A program made the translations under genes and the position numbers. The notes beneath the pieces are model-generated. The model was not told the origin of the DNA and did no database searches. It saw only the letters and a list, made by a program, of their open reading frames with translations. DNA of 64,000 nt from Symbiodinium natans (lineage: Eukaryota; Sar; Dinophyceae; Suessiales; Symbiodiniaceae). Below are positions 43,401-54,434 of this stretch, in pieces (positions within the stretch are counted from its first letter, which is position 1; every line of letters starts with the position of its first letter). The stretch is from assembly GCA_905221605.1 (NCBI GenBank), contig CAJNDS010000792.1:1-64000 (forward strand). The letters are read 5' to 3'.

Positions 43401-44297
43401 CCAACTTCGACATCAAGCTCGTCAATGTCAAGCAGTGCCAGTTCATCCACAGGCTCTGCCTCGTCTTCATCCACGTCTGCTTCCACCAGCTCGACGAACA
43501 GCATGTCGACATCAAGCAGCACAAGCACCAGCTCAACATCTTCATCTAGCAGCAGCTCAAGCAGCCCAACGACACCCTCGTCCACATCCACCGCAAGCAC
43601 GACTGCTTCCAGCAGCAGCACAAGCATCTCCAGCAGTAGCAGCACCTCCACAGCAACCTCCACCAGCAGCAGCACGACATCTGCCAGCAGCATCTCTACG
43701 TCCACCACATCAAGCACGTCAGCTTTGACATCAAGTTTTTCAATCAGCACCAGCAGTACCACGACGTCTTCCAGTACATCTAGAACTGCTTCCGGCAGCA
43801 CCTCTACATCCACCACATCCACCACATCCAACACGCCAACTTCGACATCAAGCGCGTCAATGTCAAGCAGTGCCAGTTCATCCACAAGCTCTGCCTCGTC
43901 TTCATCCACATCTGCTTCCACCAGCTCGATGACAAGCACTGGCTCAACAGCTTCGTCTAGCAGCAGCTCAAGCAGCTCAACGACATCGTCGTCGACATCC
44001 ACCTCAAGCGCTGCACCTTCCGGAAGCAGCACAAGCATCTCATCCACAACCTGCACGACTTCACTATCCACGGCAATCCCCACCAGCGCCGGCATGACAT
44101 CCTCCAGCAGCACCTTTACGTTCTTCGCATCCAGCACGGCAACAACTTCAAGCCACACGAGCAGCACCTATACATCGCTCTCATCTTTCTTCTCACCAGA
44201 CAGAAGCGCTACAAGGTCGTCAAGTGCAACTTCCACACGGACGCATCACGCCCAGCTGCACCCTAGAGCACGGCACTGCCGAATGCATCGTGAGTGA
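37472..44297 (+). CDS. Six-bladed kelch-propeller protein with Ser/Thr-rich tail, 13 exons, 5' incomplete
   Basis: Twelve short exons encode six kelch blades, each split over an A exon (W...PSAR..H......GRFWVFG) and a B exon (...LNDLWYF..E). Exons: 37472-37568, 37668-37720, 37842-37935, 38353-38408, 38584-38674, 38914-38966, 39219-39327, 39906-39967, 40164-40260, 40404-40450, 41040-41145, 41265-41326, then 41469-44297. Every A exon starts in phase 0 (x-x-TGG) and ends after the first base of the second Gly codon (GGAG|G); every B exon starts with the other two bases, restoring Gly-Gly. Blades average 51 residues, total 309. Donors are GC (9), GT (2), GA (1); 11 of 12 acceptors are AG|G. The last exon is open in phase from 41469 and gives 942 Ser/Thr-rich residues in repeats. 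Kelch propellers bind protein partners; the tail suggests a heavily O-glycosylated stalk, so a surface or wall protein is possible. The stop at 44295-44297 lies inside a GTGAGT, so a further exon cannot be excluded. Confidence 0.85.
38671..38862. repeat. Direct repeat inside a kelch-gene intron
   Basis: Two copies about 110 bp apart of GGAGGCTGAGGGAATTTTGC / GGAGGCTGAAGGAATTCTGC followed by GTTTTGC(A/G)TGTTCA(A/G)TGTT. The first copy begins exactly at the exon-intron border, so part of the exon end was copied into the intron. Confidence 0.75.
41667..43950. repeat. Coding tandem repeat of 435/444 bp in the Ser/Thr-rich exon
   Basis: Units start with ATGTCAAGCAGTGCCAGTTC at 41667, 42111, 42546, 42990, 43425 and 43860. 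Spacings are 444, 435, 444, 435, 435 bp, i.e. 145 or 148 codons; the difference is one ACCACATCC-type nonamer (Ser-Thr-Thr). The alternation makes a higher-order repeat of 879 bp. The sixth unit is partial and diverges after about 43950. The reading frame is kept through all units. Confidence 0.9.
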
Positions 44298-46050
44298 GCG
44301 TTTCCCTTGTGACATTGTATGCGCCGAGGGCTACAACCGAGACTTCCACAAGCCCGCATCGCACCCAGCGGCACGTAGCACAGTCCTCCCTTTGTGCCGG
44401 ACAAGCCTATGATGTGCAGTGATGTGCAGTGTCTTGCAGCGTCTTTTGCAGTTTCTTCAGCACGTGCAGAAGGCAGCCGAGCACGACCAGTGCAACGCAG
44501 ACGGTCACATTGCCTGAGCCTCAGATTTAAACTCTAGTAAGAGGTTGCTTTGGCTGGTTCGGAGTCGATCCAATTCACAACCTTCTGGTTCATGGCCAGG
44601 GACTTAGCCCCTTTCCTCCCGCTTCAGGCGCCGTGCATGTGTTTGCATGAGTTCGTTGCACCATGCTACGAAAGAATCTGTTGCCATGTCAGGGCGCAGT
44701 GGGGAACCCTGTGCAAGCAGCGCAAGCGGCAAGTTGGCCAGCAGCTTCCTAGCCAAATTCGGTTCATGGCGGCTTCTGTCAAGTTTGCCTTTCGCTTTTC
44801 CAACCTTGGCTCCGCGGCTGCGGCGACGCGTGTAGACATGTGTAGACCAGCATGGCCCACCCCTTACAGCGCGCGGCAGTGCTTTTCACTGGCTGAGGTC
44901 CTCTTTGCCCTCGTCGCTGCTTGCATCTGTGGCTTTGGCTCCTGCTGTGTTTGGGTCTCGTGCTCGGCTTGCTGCAAGCCACTGCAAGCCATTCTTGCTT
45001 GTGCTTGTTCCTGCTTGTTCTTTCGTTGGAAGTGAGGTGCGGCGGCGGAAGGGACTCTCGAGAGTGGACGTGAAACCTGTGAAAGCAATGGGGAGCGATC
45101 GAAGTCGAAGCGAGGCCGGAGCGTTGATGCCGAGACTGCCGAGAGACGAGATGTACCTCGAGCCTATTGTTCGATGGCCTTGACAACGCGAGGCATTGCA
45201 TGGGGTGGCCCCGCGTTCAAATCTCCCTCTGTGCAGGAGTTCAGCGAAATCCTGCCCTCTGAGAAAGCCGAGGAGGCACCAGCGAAAAGGAGGTGAAAGG
45301 CTTGGGCTACAGTACAGGTTTGAGATGCGGCTGACAGGTGCCACGAACCCGTGAAAAGTCAAGAATGCGGAAGGAGAAAGATCATGAATCACAGATAGGA
45401 CGTATGGCCATCTACGGTACTTAGCATCATACATGAGCAACAGCCAAGACTTGTTTCTGCTGCATTGGCCAGCCTGCCCAGTTTGCAGCGTTCAGTCGGG
45501 ACCAAACGCGTGCCACCAGAAGCCAGACCGACTGACACATGAAACCTCATCAAACTCTACGCCGTGCCTCGGGGCGAGGGCGAAAGCTGGCCCCATTCAG
45601 GCATCCGAGGCGATGTGAACGTGTCTTCATCGATGTGCGCGACAGCTTCCCTGGGGGTCCAAGGGTGGAGTGACGACATGCGACGACGGGCCTGTCTTCT
45701 GATTCTTTTGCCCCCGTAGAATTCCGAGACTCTGCTTTTTTTCAGCAGGATAAGTACATCTACTGGGTGTATGGTGACGCGTCTCGTGCTGCTGGCACGG
45801 ATGCCATTGCTGGGGCTTTGGCCTAATCACAACCCCGCCGCGCCATACCATCCCCCAATTGGGGTTTCGGATTGTGTCTGTGTTGATGCTGGGACATACC
45901 AGATTATATAATGTCAGAGGGTCCAGCGCTGGCCAAAATGCCATTCATTGCAAAACCCCCAAGACATGCTTGCTAACCTCTGAATTAGTACAGTCATGGT
46001 ATGATGAAGATGATATGATGATGTGGTATGATGTGATGATGGTGTGTCAG
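44298..46050. other. Unrecognised region between two spliced genes
   Basis: 44550-45035 (+) is open for 161 codons with a Cys-rich hydrophobic C-terminal half but no family is recognised. 45749-45826 could be a short exon: a TTTTTTTCAGCAG|G acceptor followed by 25 codons (DKYIYWVYGDASRAAG...) and TAA. Neither is firm. A TGATG-rich patch lies at 46005-46045. Confidence 0.35.
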
Positions 46051-48897
46051 GCTGTTTGGAATGGCCATTGCCTTGCGCGGGAGTTGGCGCAGCTTGCGTT
46101 GGACCACACCTGCGACGGGGATGTCGAGTGGCGCGTCGCCGAGATCTGCAAGAACTGGGAGGAACGACAGCTGTCTGAGCGGGGCATTGGGGCTGAATCT
46201 GCCACGGCTCTGCACCTGCATCAGACGATGAGCTCCTTCCAGACCAGGGTCTTGGGTGAGTTGGAGACCATTCGTGCTGGCATGCCAGCTTCCAGAGATA
46301 CAGGCGAGAGGTTTCATGCCGCTCTTCTTCACGCATGGGAGGAAGTGATGCATGGAATAGACTGCAGCCACAGCCTGTGTGAGGACGTAGACCAGCCGGA
46401 GGCACGGTGAAAGTTGGCCACGAAATCTGTCTTGCTGCATGAGTTAATTTCCAAATGTATGTATCTCCTGCTGTTGAAGCAACTCTGTTCCCTAACGCAG
46501 TAAACAGCCAAGACAACCAACGAGCCTCTCAATAAACCTTCCTGTGATTTCCTGAGTGAGAGACAGAGGGAGGAGGGAGCGAGGGAGGGGAGGGCGGGGA
46601 GGGAGGGAGCGCAATACAGACAATGGCCCTTGCGAGGCCCGATCAGCTAGCGAGGCAAGTGCTGAGCTGCAGGAAGTCAAGACTGTTGAGGCTTCGCCGG
46701 ATGCGGCACTGGAAGTTTGCAAAGCAACCCCTGCTGGCGAGCGAGACGATGTTGATTTGGCGCGAGCTGCGTCCGAATCGAATGAGTCGGTTGAACTCAT
46801 AGAAGAGCCGGCGTCCGTGAACGTTGAAATCGGAGAAAACATGAAGGCTTCTCACACCGCAGACGGCACGGACTGTGTGAACGACGAAGACGGGCATCGC
46901 CTTGCGCTGGAATTGGCGCAGCTTGCGTTGGACCACACCTGCGACGGGGATGTCGAGTGGCGCGTCGCCGAGATCTGCAAGAACTGGGAGGAACGACAGC
47001 TGTCTGAGCGGGGCATTGGGGCTGAATCTGCCACGGCTCTGCACCTGCATCAGACGATGAGCTCCTTCCAGACCAGGGTCTTGGGTGAGTTGGAGACCAT
47101 TCGTGCTGGCGTGCCAGCTTCCAGAGATACAGGCGAGAGGTTTCATGCCGCTCTTCTTCACGCATGGGAGGAAGTGATGCATGGAATAGACTGCAGCCAC
47201 AGCCTGTGTGAGGACGTAGACCAGCCGGAGGCACGGTGAAAGTTGGCCACGAAATCTGTCTTGCTGCATGAGTTAATTTCCAAATGTATGTATCTCCTGC
47301 TGTTGAAGCAACTCTGTTCCCTAACGCCGTACACAGCCAAGACAACCAACGAGCCTCTCAATAAACCTTCCTGTGATTTCCTGAGTGAGAGACAGAGGGA
47401 GGAGGGAGCGAGGGAGGGGAGGGCGGGGAGGGAGGGAGCGCAATACAGACAATGGCCCTTGCAAGGCCCGATCAGCTAGCGAGGCAAGTGCTGAGCTGCA
47501 GGAAGTCAAGACTGTTGAGGCTTCGCCGGATGCGGCACTGGAAGTTTGCAAAGCAACCCCTGCTGGCGAGCGAGACGATGTTGATTTGGCGCGAGCTGCG
47601 TCCGAATCGAATGAGTCGGTTGAACTCATAGAAGAGCCGGCGTCCGTGAACGTTGAAATCGGAGAAAACATGAAGGCTTCTCACACCGCAGACGGCACGG
47701 ACTGTGTGAACGACGAAGACGGGCATCGCCTTGCGCTGGAATTGGCGCAGCTTGCGTTGGACCACACCTGCGACGGGGATGTCGAGTGGCGCGTCGCCGA
47801 GATCTGCAAGAACTGGGAGGAACGACAGCTGTCTGAGCGGGGCATTGGGGCTGAATCTGCCACGGCTCTGCACCTGCATCAGACGATGAGCTCCTTCCAG
47901 ACCAGGGTCTTGGGTGAGTTGGAGACCATTCGTGCTGGCGTGCCAGCTTCCAGAGATACAGGCGAGAGGTTTCATGCCGCTCTTCTTCACGCATGGGAGG
48001 AAGTGATGCATGGAATAGACTGCAGCCACAGCCTGTGTGAGGACGTAGACCAGCCGGAGGCACGGTGAAAGTTGGCCACGAAATCTGTCTTGCTGCATGA
48101 GTTAATTTCCAAATGTATGTATCTCCTGCTGTTGAAGCAACTCTGTTCCCTAACGCAGTAAACAGCCAAGACAACCAACGAGCCTCTCAATAAACCTTCC
48201 TGTGATTTCCTGAGTGAGAGACAGAGGGAGGAGGGAGCGAGGGAGGGGAGGGCGGGGAGGGAGGGAGCGCAATACAGACAATGGCCCTTGCGAGGCCCGA
48301 TCAGCTAGCGAGGCAAGTGCTGAGCTGCAGGAAGTCAAGACTGTTGAGGCTTCGCCGGATGCGGCACTGGAAGTTTGCAAAGCAACCCCTGCTGGCGAGC
48401 GAGACGATGTTGATTTGGCGCGAGCTGCGTCCGAATCGAATGAGTCGGTTGAACTCATAGAAGAGGCGGCGTCCGTGAACGTTGAAATCGGAGAAAACAT
48501 GAAAGCCTCTCACACCGCAGACGGCACGGACTGTGTGAACGACGAAGACGGGCATCGCCTTGCGCTGGAGTTGCGACTTGCATTGGACCACACCTGCGAC
48601 GGGGATGTCGAATGGCGCGTCGCCGAGATCTGCAAGAACTGGGAGGAACGACAGCTGTCTGAGCGGGGCATTGGGGCTGAATCTGCCACGGCTCTGCACC
48701 TGCATCAGACGATGAGCTCCTTCCAGACCAGGGTCTTGGGTGAGTTGGAGACCATTCGTGCTGGCGTGCCAGCAGGTTCCCGAGATACAGGCGAGAGGTT
48801 TCATGCCGCTCTTCTTCACGCATGGGAGGAAGTGACGTGCCTAGAGAACGACCATGCAGAGTCCTGGCTGGAGATTTTCCTTATCAGGTACCGGTAG
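46051..48897 (+). CDS. Repeat-exon protein: four tandem copies of a conserved module
   Basis: Proposed exons 46051-46401, 46655-47230, 47484-48059 and 48313-48897. All lie in phase 0; the two full middle exons are 576 nt (192 codons), separated by introns of 253 bp with borders GAG|GCACGG and GCGAG|GCAAGT, the same GC-donor/AG|G type as in the kelch gene. The 829-bp exon-plus-intron unit is nearly identical between copies 2 and 3. Copy 1 has only the second half of the module; copy 4 has a 6-bp deletion, a small insertion and a new C-terminus (CLENDHAESW...). The module has an acidic first half and a helical second half (CDGDVEWRVAEICKNWEER, SFQTRVLGELETIR). No family is recognised. The alternative is a tandem array of separate small genes each ending at the TGA after EAR, with starts at an internal ATG (e.g. 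46841). Confidence 0.6.
46402..48836. repeat. 829-bp tandem array
   Basis: Unit repeats with exact offset 829 (47385 against 46556; 48214 against 47385). The spacer part has a purine-rich tract (GAGAGACAGAGGGAGGAGGG) and a CTCAATAAACC word. The array ends abruptly at about 48834, where copy 4 diverges after GGGAGGAAGTGA. Confidence 0.9.
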
Positions 48898-50160
48898 TTC
48901 CCTATCCCCTCACTTCATGTGTTTCGACATTTTCATGTGTTTGCAACCTGCGGCCTGTGACCCTCTCGATCTGTTTGAACTGTGAGGACCGTTCTGGTGG
49001 ACTCAAGGGGAAGCCAGGGAAGCCTGCTCCAGAGCTTGGCCCGCTTGAGGAAGGTGACAGAAGCAACGGAATCGACGGAAGCCTCTACAGAAGGATTTCG
49101 AAGGATGACATTTTGCATGGATTCGAGCGGCTTCTCCTCGCCTGCCAGACACTGGGCAACAAAAGTGAGCTCAAAAAAAGGCACAAGCTCGGCTGAAACA
49201 GCTGAAAATGCATGCGTTTTGCCGTTAAGGAAGGAGACTTCCCGAGATCTGCGATGTGATGTCATCAAGGCCAATTGGCAGAAGGTTTCCTCGCTTTCCT
49301 GCATTTGCAATCATCTGCCTGCCGCTCCTCTTACTTTCAGAGGCCTGGGACTGGAAGCGCCTGGCAGGCCCGACGAGTGTTGGCGTTATGGTAGATGGCG
49401 ATAACACCCAAGCGTGGAAGATGATACGGCGCGGGACGTGGGGGGGGGGGGGGGAGGGCTTCGAGAGCGAGGGAGCCGTGTTGACACTGTCAGAAACAAA
49501 AAGTAAATGAAACATCTGACATCTGTAATCACAACACAAGTTTGCAAAGAATGCTTGCGCTGTGTTGCTGTGCGCCGATACATCTCACAACCGATATGTC
49601 GAGATGGATTTCCATTTTAATTGAAATCCCCAAGCAATATGACGCAGGGGGCGGACTTGTTTTATCGAGATAGTCGTTGGGATGGTGCGTGTTTCTCACA
49701 TTGGTTACCACTGAAGCATTGGCGGAGGTGATACCGTCGCGGAGGACATGGCCACATTTGTTGAGGCGGGATGCGCAAGTGAGAGGCTCTGAGCGGGCAC
49801 GTTCAATCAATCCCTTTGAAGCATGAAAGAATCCGAGGAAGCTGCGTAATAACCCATCTTCCCAAGTCCCAGCTTGCATTCCAGCCATGTTGTTGAGGAA
49901 GTCTGGCACAGTAGTGTGGAAGAGCGCAGTGCACAAGGGCCCCAACATGGGAGGAGGTCGCGGAAGCTATATCCAAGGTCGCGAAAGCGGTCCCCACATT
50001 GAATTCAGATCATCGCACCAGGCTCTCCTCGACTGTGCAGACGAGGGAGGCAGCTTGCAGAACTGTGCTGCCTGGCAAATGAGGTATGCTGTCAGGGCGT
50101 TCTCCCAAACGTCGTTTTCCCTTTGCCCGAGGTATGATAGGACAAGCAGCAGCGCACAGC
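48898..50160. other. Possible further exons, not resolved
   Basis: Two stretches are protein-like. 48985-49190 is open in two + frames, one giving KVTEATESTEASTEGF. 49332-49440 follows a TTACTTTCAGAG|G acceptor and reads AWDWKRLAGPTSVGVMVDGD. Either could be a downstream exon of the repeat-exon gene. A G12 run lies at about 49441-49454. Confidence 0.25.
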
Positions 50161-50242
50161 CGCACGTAGCCGCACGTAGCAGCACGTGGCAGCACGTAGC
50201 CGCACGTAGCAGCACGTAGCCGCACGTAGCAGCACGTAGCAC
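50161..50242. repeat. 10-bp minisatellite
   Basis: Eight units of CGCACGTAGC / AGCACGTAGC. The minus strand gives Ala-Ala-Thr-Cys repeats by chance. Confidence 0.9.
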
Positions 50243-50659
50243 ACTACATGGGTCCCTTTCAGGACCTTGGCCTGCTGCGGGCGCAGCTCTCGGAGCACTG
50301 GCATCCTGATGAGCAAAAGCAGAGAGGGAGAGAGGGAAAAGGAGAGTGAAGTTCATCGGATATGAGTGGACTGAATGGGACAGGGCGGGACTACCTGCTT
50401 GTAGTTCATTGTGGAGAAGACGTCATATTTGATTGGTGCTCGCGAGGCGGCTCCTCACAACAGACCTCGCTGCGCCACAGCCCTCTCCGACCACTGCAGG
50501 ACAGTGTAGAGAGACGACGAGCGACTGTCGGTTGCCCCGTAGGGCCTGCGTGGGCCTGGGGTAGAGTGGGTTTTTTCCTGTTCGTGGAACCTTGGTACCC
50601 GCATCTGGAGCAGGGGCGCATTCCCGCAGCTCTCCCGTTGAGACCCGAGCAGCGGCTTT

Positions 50660-51175
50660 ATGACGGCAGCTTGGAAGAAAGTTAACTTAATGCTCCTAAG
50701 TCAAAGGTCAGCGGTGTGTGCGGCGCTCTTGGGGGCTCAGAACCTGGCTCGGCCTCGTGCTTACAGCGGAGTCCGCTTGTGGGGGACTAACTATAGAAGT
50801 TCATCGCATCCTATGACATCTGGAGGTGGCCTTGCCAGTCAGCGTCGCGTCCTCAGCGCATTCTATGGGATGGCAAAGGTTTGCAACGAACTACTCCAAA
50901 TCTTCAACAGAAGCTGCTTGTGCTGCAAAGATCTGCAGGATATGATACAAACGACGAATGTGCAACAGAATGAAGAGCTCATCGCCAGCAGCAGCGCCGT
51001 GAGGGGCGAGGCCTCCTTTCCAAAACTCCCCCACGCTCTCCTGAAGGTGCCGATTCACTTGGGGATAGGTTTCCGTCAGACAGCCTGCATCAGGTTGGGA
51101 ATTCATCAAGAAACCAGCGACGTTTCACTTAAAAAGCTCCTGCCCCCTCGATGTCCGTGCTTTCACGAGCTCTAA
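50660..51175 (+). CDS. Hypothetical protein, weak candidate
   Basis: 171-codon frame with an ATG start. Composition is ordinary (Ala/Leu-rich N-terminus, later KDLQDMIQTTNVQQNEEL), but no motif or family is recognised, and no splice pattern or repeat supports it. It may be a chance open frame or part of an exon. Confidence 0.2.
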   Translation: MTAAWKKVNLMLLSQRSAVCAALLGAQNLARPRAYSGVRLWGTNYRSSSHPMTSGGGLASQRRVLSAFYGMAKVCNELLQIFNRSCLCCKDLQDMIQTTNVQQNEELIASSSAVRGEASFPKLPHALLKVPIHLGIGFRQTACIRLGIHQETSDVSLKKLLPPRCPCFHEL

Positions 51176-51693
51176 AGCCTCAGGGGCCCTTGGAGCCTTC
51201 AGGCGCTGCGCCCTTGCACGCCGCTCGAAACGACTTTTGAGGGTTCGGAATGGGGATCACTTGAAATTCAAGAAGTCTGAAGAAGGATCCTCCATAATGA
51301 AGCATTTTTGGCTGAGAGAGCAGGCGAGGGAATTTTGGAGGTGCGCGGGCTGCTTGTGGAGTTTTAGCTTCGACCGCCTCAGGTTCCTTTGGGCCCTGAA
51401 GTCTTCAGAACAACATCCAAACTGCTTGCGGAGCTGGACGACCTCTTCGGGACAGCGTGGGCACGCCCAGGTGCCCGCCCCCCCTCTTAGTGTCACCTCT
51501 GAGCCATGAAGTGCCCCTGAGAGTCACTTATACAGTAGCGTCTAGAGTGACACCTTTGGGATGCCCTGTAGAGAGAGAGAGGGAGAGAAAATTAGGGGCG
51601 CAGAAAGAAGGAAAGAAAGAAAGAACGAAAGAGCAAAAGAGCGAAAGAACGAAAGAACGAAATAACAAAAAAACACAACAAAAGAACAAATCA
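51176..51693. other. No gene recognised
   Basis: Unique DNA passing into purine-rich GAAAGAACGAAAGA words from about 51570. Confidence 0.4.
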
Positions 51694-51868
51694 CCAAAGA
51701 ACCAAAGAACCAAAGAACCAAAGAACCAAAGAACCAAGGAACCAAGGAACCAAGGAACCAAGGAACCAAGGAACCAAGGAACCAAGGAACCAAGGAACCA
51801 AGGAACCAAGGAACCAAGGAACCAAGGAACCAAGGAACCAAAGAACCAAAGAACCAAAGAACAAGAAA
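51694..51868. repeat. 8-bp AACCAAGG minisatellite
   Basis: About 22 units of AACCAAAG or AACCAAGG; the middle block is pure AACCAAGG. Open frames across it on both strands are by-products. Confidence 0.9.
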
Positions 51869-51976
51869 GAGAGATTGAGAGAGAGAGAAAGAATGCCATG
51901 GAAGGGCAACACCAGCAGGATCATCGGACGAAGCCGCCCTTCGGGGCAGCTTCCCCTTCGGGGAGGGGGGCTCTGC

Positions 51977-51979
<3 letters not shown>

Positions 51980-52009
<30 letters not shown>

Positions 52010-52184
52010 TGTATATATATAGATATAGATAGATAGAGAGATAGATATAGATATATATATATATATATATCTACATATATATGGAGCCCTCGACCCCGAC
52101 CAACACGCTCTGCGAAAACCGCGGGGTGGCAATCAGGACTTTGCCCGCCCTGCGGGGCGGCTTCCCCTTCGGGGGGGCTAAGCG

Positions 52185-52255
<71 letters not shown>

Positions 52256-52310
52256 AGAGAGCGAGAGCGCGAGAGAGCGAGAGCGCGAGAGAGCGAGAGA
52301 GCGAGCATGA
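51980..52310. repeat. Cluster of (GA)n, (TA)n and GATA microsatellites
   Basis: (GA)n at about 51981-52008, TATA/GATA words at 52009-52082, (GA)n at 52188-52250, then GCGAGA words to 52303. Each GA run is preceded by a palindromic GGGGCGGCTTCCCCTTCGGGG-type block, cut here to GGCTTCCCCTTCGGGG, showing a duplicated composite unit. Confidence 0.85.
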
Positions 52311-54384
52311 GCCGGGGCGCACATGCGTTGGGAAGGGGGTGAGAGAGGGAGAGTTCCACGATCATCTGTTTCCAATACTTCTTCGTGAAGTAGGGATTCC
52401 AAAGTCGCATCGACGCTAAAAGACAAGCCACGGCCATGTCCACGCGGAAACAGCTGCCGCGACCGCGGCGGCGGAGGAGGAGGAGGAGGAGGAGGAGACA
52501 GAGGGGGAAGAGGGCGTGCAGGCAACCAGCAGCAGCACGTGGAGAAGAAAGAGGGATGACGAATCTCTTCCACCGCAAGGTGGCGATACCGCAGGAACAG
52601 AGGACAGTGGGAATGCAGAAATGTGCAGACCTAAACATCCTCGATGAGAACTGAGCTCTCAGAGAGCGCTCAGACGAGCAAGCTAGGGTTAGTAGGTTTG
52701 GGGGTCAAAGTATCACACGGGATGTGAAGTCATCACCCTAACTACACTCAGAAGCGACAAGCAAGCAAGGGGTAAGGGGGATGGATGGGATGGCTTCCGT
52801 GGTTTGGGGGTGGAGGTCTTCGGGGCTTGCAAGTTCCGAGGAAGTGGGGTAGGGTTTGGGGTTTTGCCGTGTACTATTAGTAAAAATTAGGCATGAACCT
52901 GGTGATATTGGGCGATTGCGGGAGGACTTCGGGGACTTCAAGTTCCGACGCTGGGGATGAGGTTGGGGGGAGTGCCTTGTGCTCAGGGGCAAAGATGTCC
53001 AGAAGTCCAAGGCTGCCTGGCCAAGACAAACGTTTTCCCGGTGCCAACCTTCTCATGTGCCCTGGGTGCGGTTGGGTGCGGTTAGGAGTGGAGGTTTCTC
53101 CGGTTGTTGGGGGTGGGCACCCTTGACAGATACACCGAGTACCATCCGAGCACTAAGCTCCTAACGCTGAGTGGGCGGACTTTGCCGGAAACTTGAGGGG
53201 ACGTAATTCGTGGTAGGGGTTGCAGAATATCCCGTGCCGAGCCGAGAATTTTGCATGATTTCCCCCAAGTCTCTAGATTTTTGTTCTCCGGCCCCTGCAC
53301 AGGCCTAAGGAAACTCAGGGGGACGCGACGGAAGGGGTTATGAGGGGGGACAGGAGGTGTTGACATCTTCCCCCCCGAGTTTCCGAGTGCAAGGGGCTAC
53401 CTGGCTAACCTCAGAACGGGGCGGACAGCGCGGGGGGCCCATGAAAGAAAGAAAGAACGAAAGAGAGACAGCGGGACAGAAAGACGGAGAGACAGAGACA
53501 GAGAGACAGAGACAGAGAAAAGAGGGAGGGAGGGAGAGAGAGAGAGAGAGCAAAAAAAATTAGAGTTGGATCCCAAGAAATTGCCCGGGCATTGACAAGC
53601 TCGGCTTGAGCTACCGAAACTGGAAAACGAGGATGATTGAAACGGCGCGAAAGAAAGTGTGCCTTTATGTGCGTTTGCCGTCGTTTGCCGTGCCACTGCC
53701 AGGCGCTGACTTTCATCCCGATGTGGTGCCACTCGGCCAAAGGGTGGGCAAGCAGCTTGAATATTTCAGCTTTTGTCTTCGTTTGCGCCTTCGTTTCCCC
53801 TCCTGTTGTTTTAAAGGTCTTCGGAGAAATCCTTGGGTTGTTGTCAAGGTCTTCAGGGAGAAGTCTTTCGGGTCTCGGCGGCCTTGTGCCTTTGCCCGGT
53901 TTACATTAAAGCCCTTCCGGAGGAACATCTGCGAGACCTGGAGACGAAAGCAGCTCAAGCTCCACGCAGGTGCCACGTGCATGATCAACTGTCCACGTAG
54001 CGTGGGCATGCCTCGCCGTGATTTGCGAACCTCGTGTGCCTCAAGTCGTTAAAATCGCAGGCGCTTCTGGATTGGAGCGGCTCGACGGCAGAGCACTCGC
54101 AGCATGTCGCATCAAGCAGATCAAGCAATGATTGCGCTAGTATTGCCTGTATTGCCTTTGGCCCAGGAGCTGGATTGATTCGGTTCTGCACTCTGTGAAC
54201 TCTGTGGCTCGGTCGAAGGATGAAGACCTGTGGACACCTTGACCTTGCAGCTTTCGTTGTGTTTCGTTATGTTTTGATTATGTTACATTAGCTTGAGAAA
54301 ATACTGAGGTTCTGGCGCATGAGGCCGGCAATGGCGACGGCACCTTGCGGGGCGATGTGGACACCAGCATCTCGTCTTTACCCT
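52311..54384. other. No gene recognised
   Basis: Contains a GGAGGAGGA run (52468-52510), a purine-rich GAAAGA/GAGACA tract (53438-53550), and an open + frame at 53606-54052 that starts at TTG and matches nothing known. Confidence 0.4.
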
Positions 54385-54434
54385 CACCCTAAACCCTAAA
54401 CCCTATACCCTAAACCCTAGACCCTAAACCCCAG
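54385..54434. repeat. Short interstitial CCCTAAA run
   Basis: About six CCCTAAA-type units with CCCTATA and CCCTAGA variants. Confidence 0.85.

Noticed and set aside
40865-44167. 1100-codon minus-strand open frame rich in Val, Leu, Asp and Glu
   Set aside because: It is the antisense of the Ser/Thr-rich exon (AGC/TCC/ACC codons read backwards) and also runs antisense through three kelch exons. The plus strand has a fitting acceptor and phase; the minus strand has no domain.
51528-52638. Long frames over the AACCAAGG and GA/TA microsatellites
   Set aside because: Simple-repeat translations (Leu-Val-Pro-Trp-Phe-Leu-Gly, Ser-Leu) without any unique domain.
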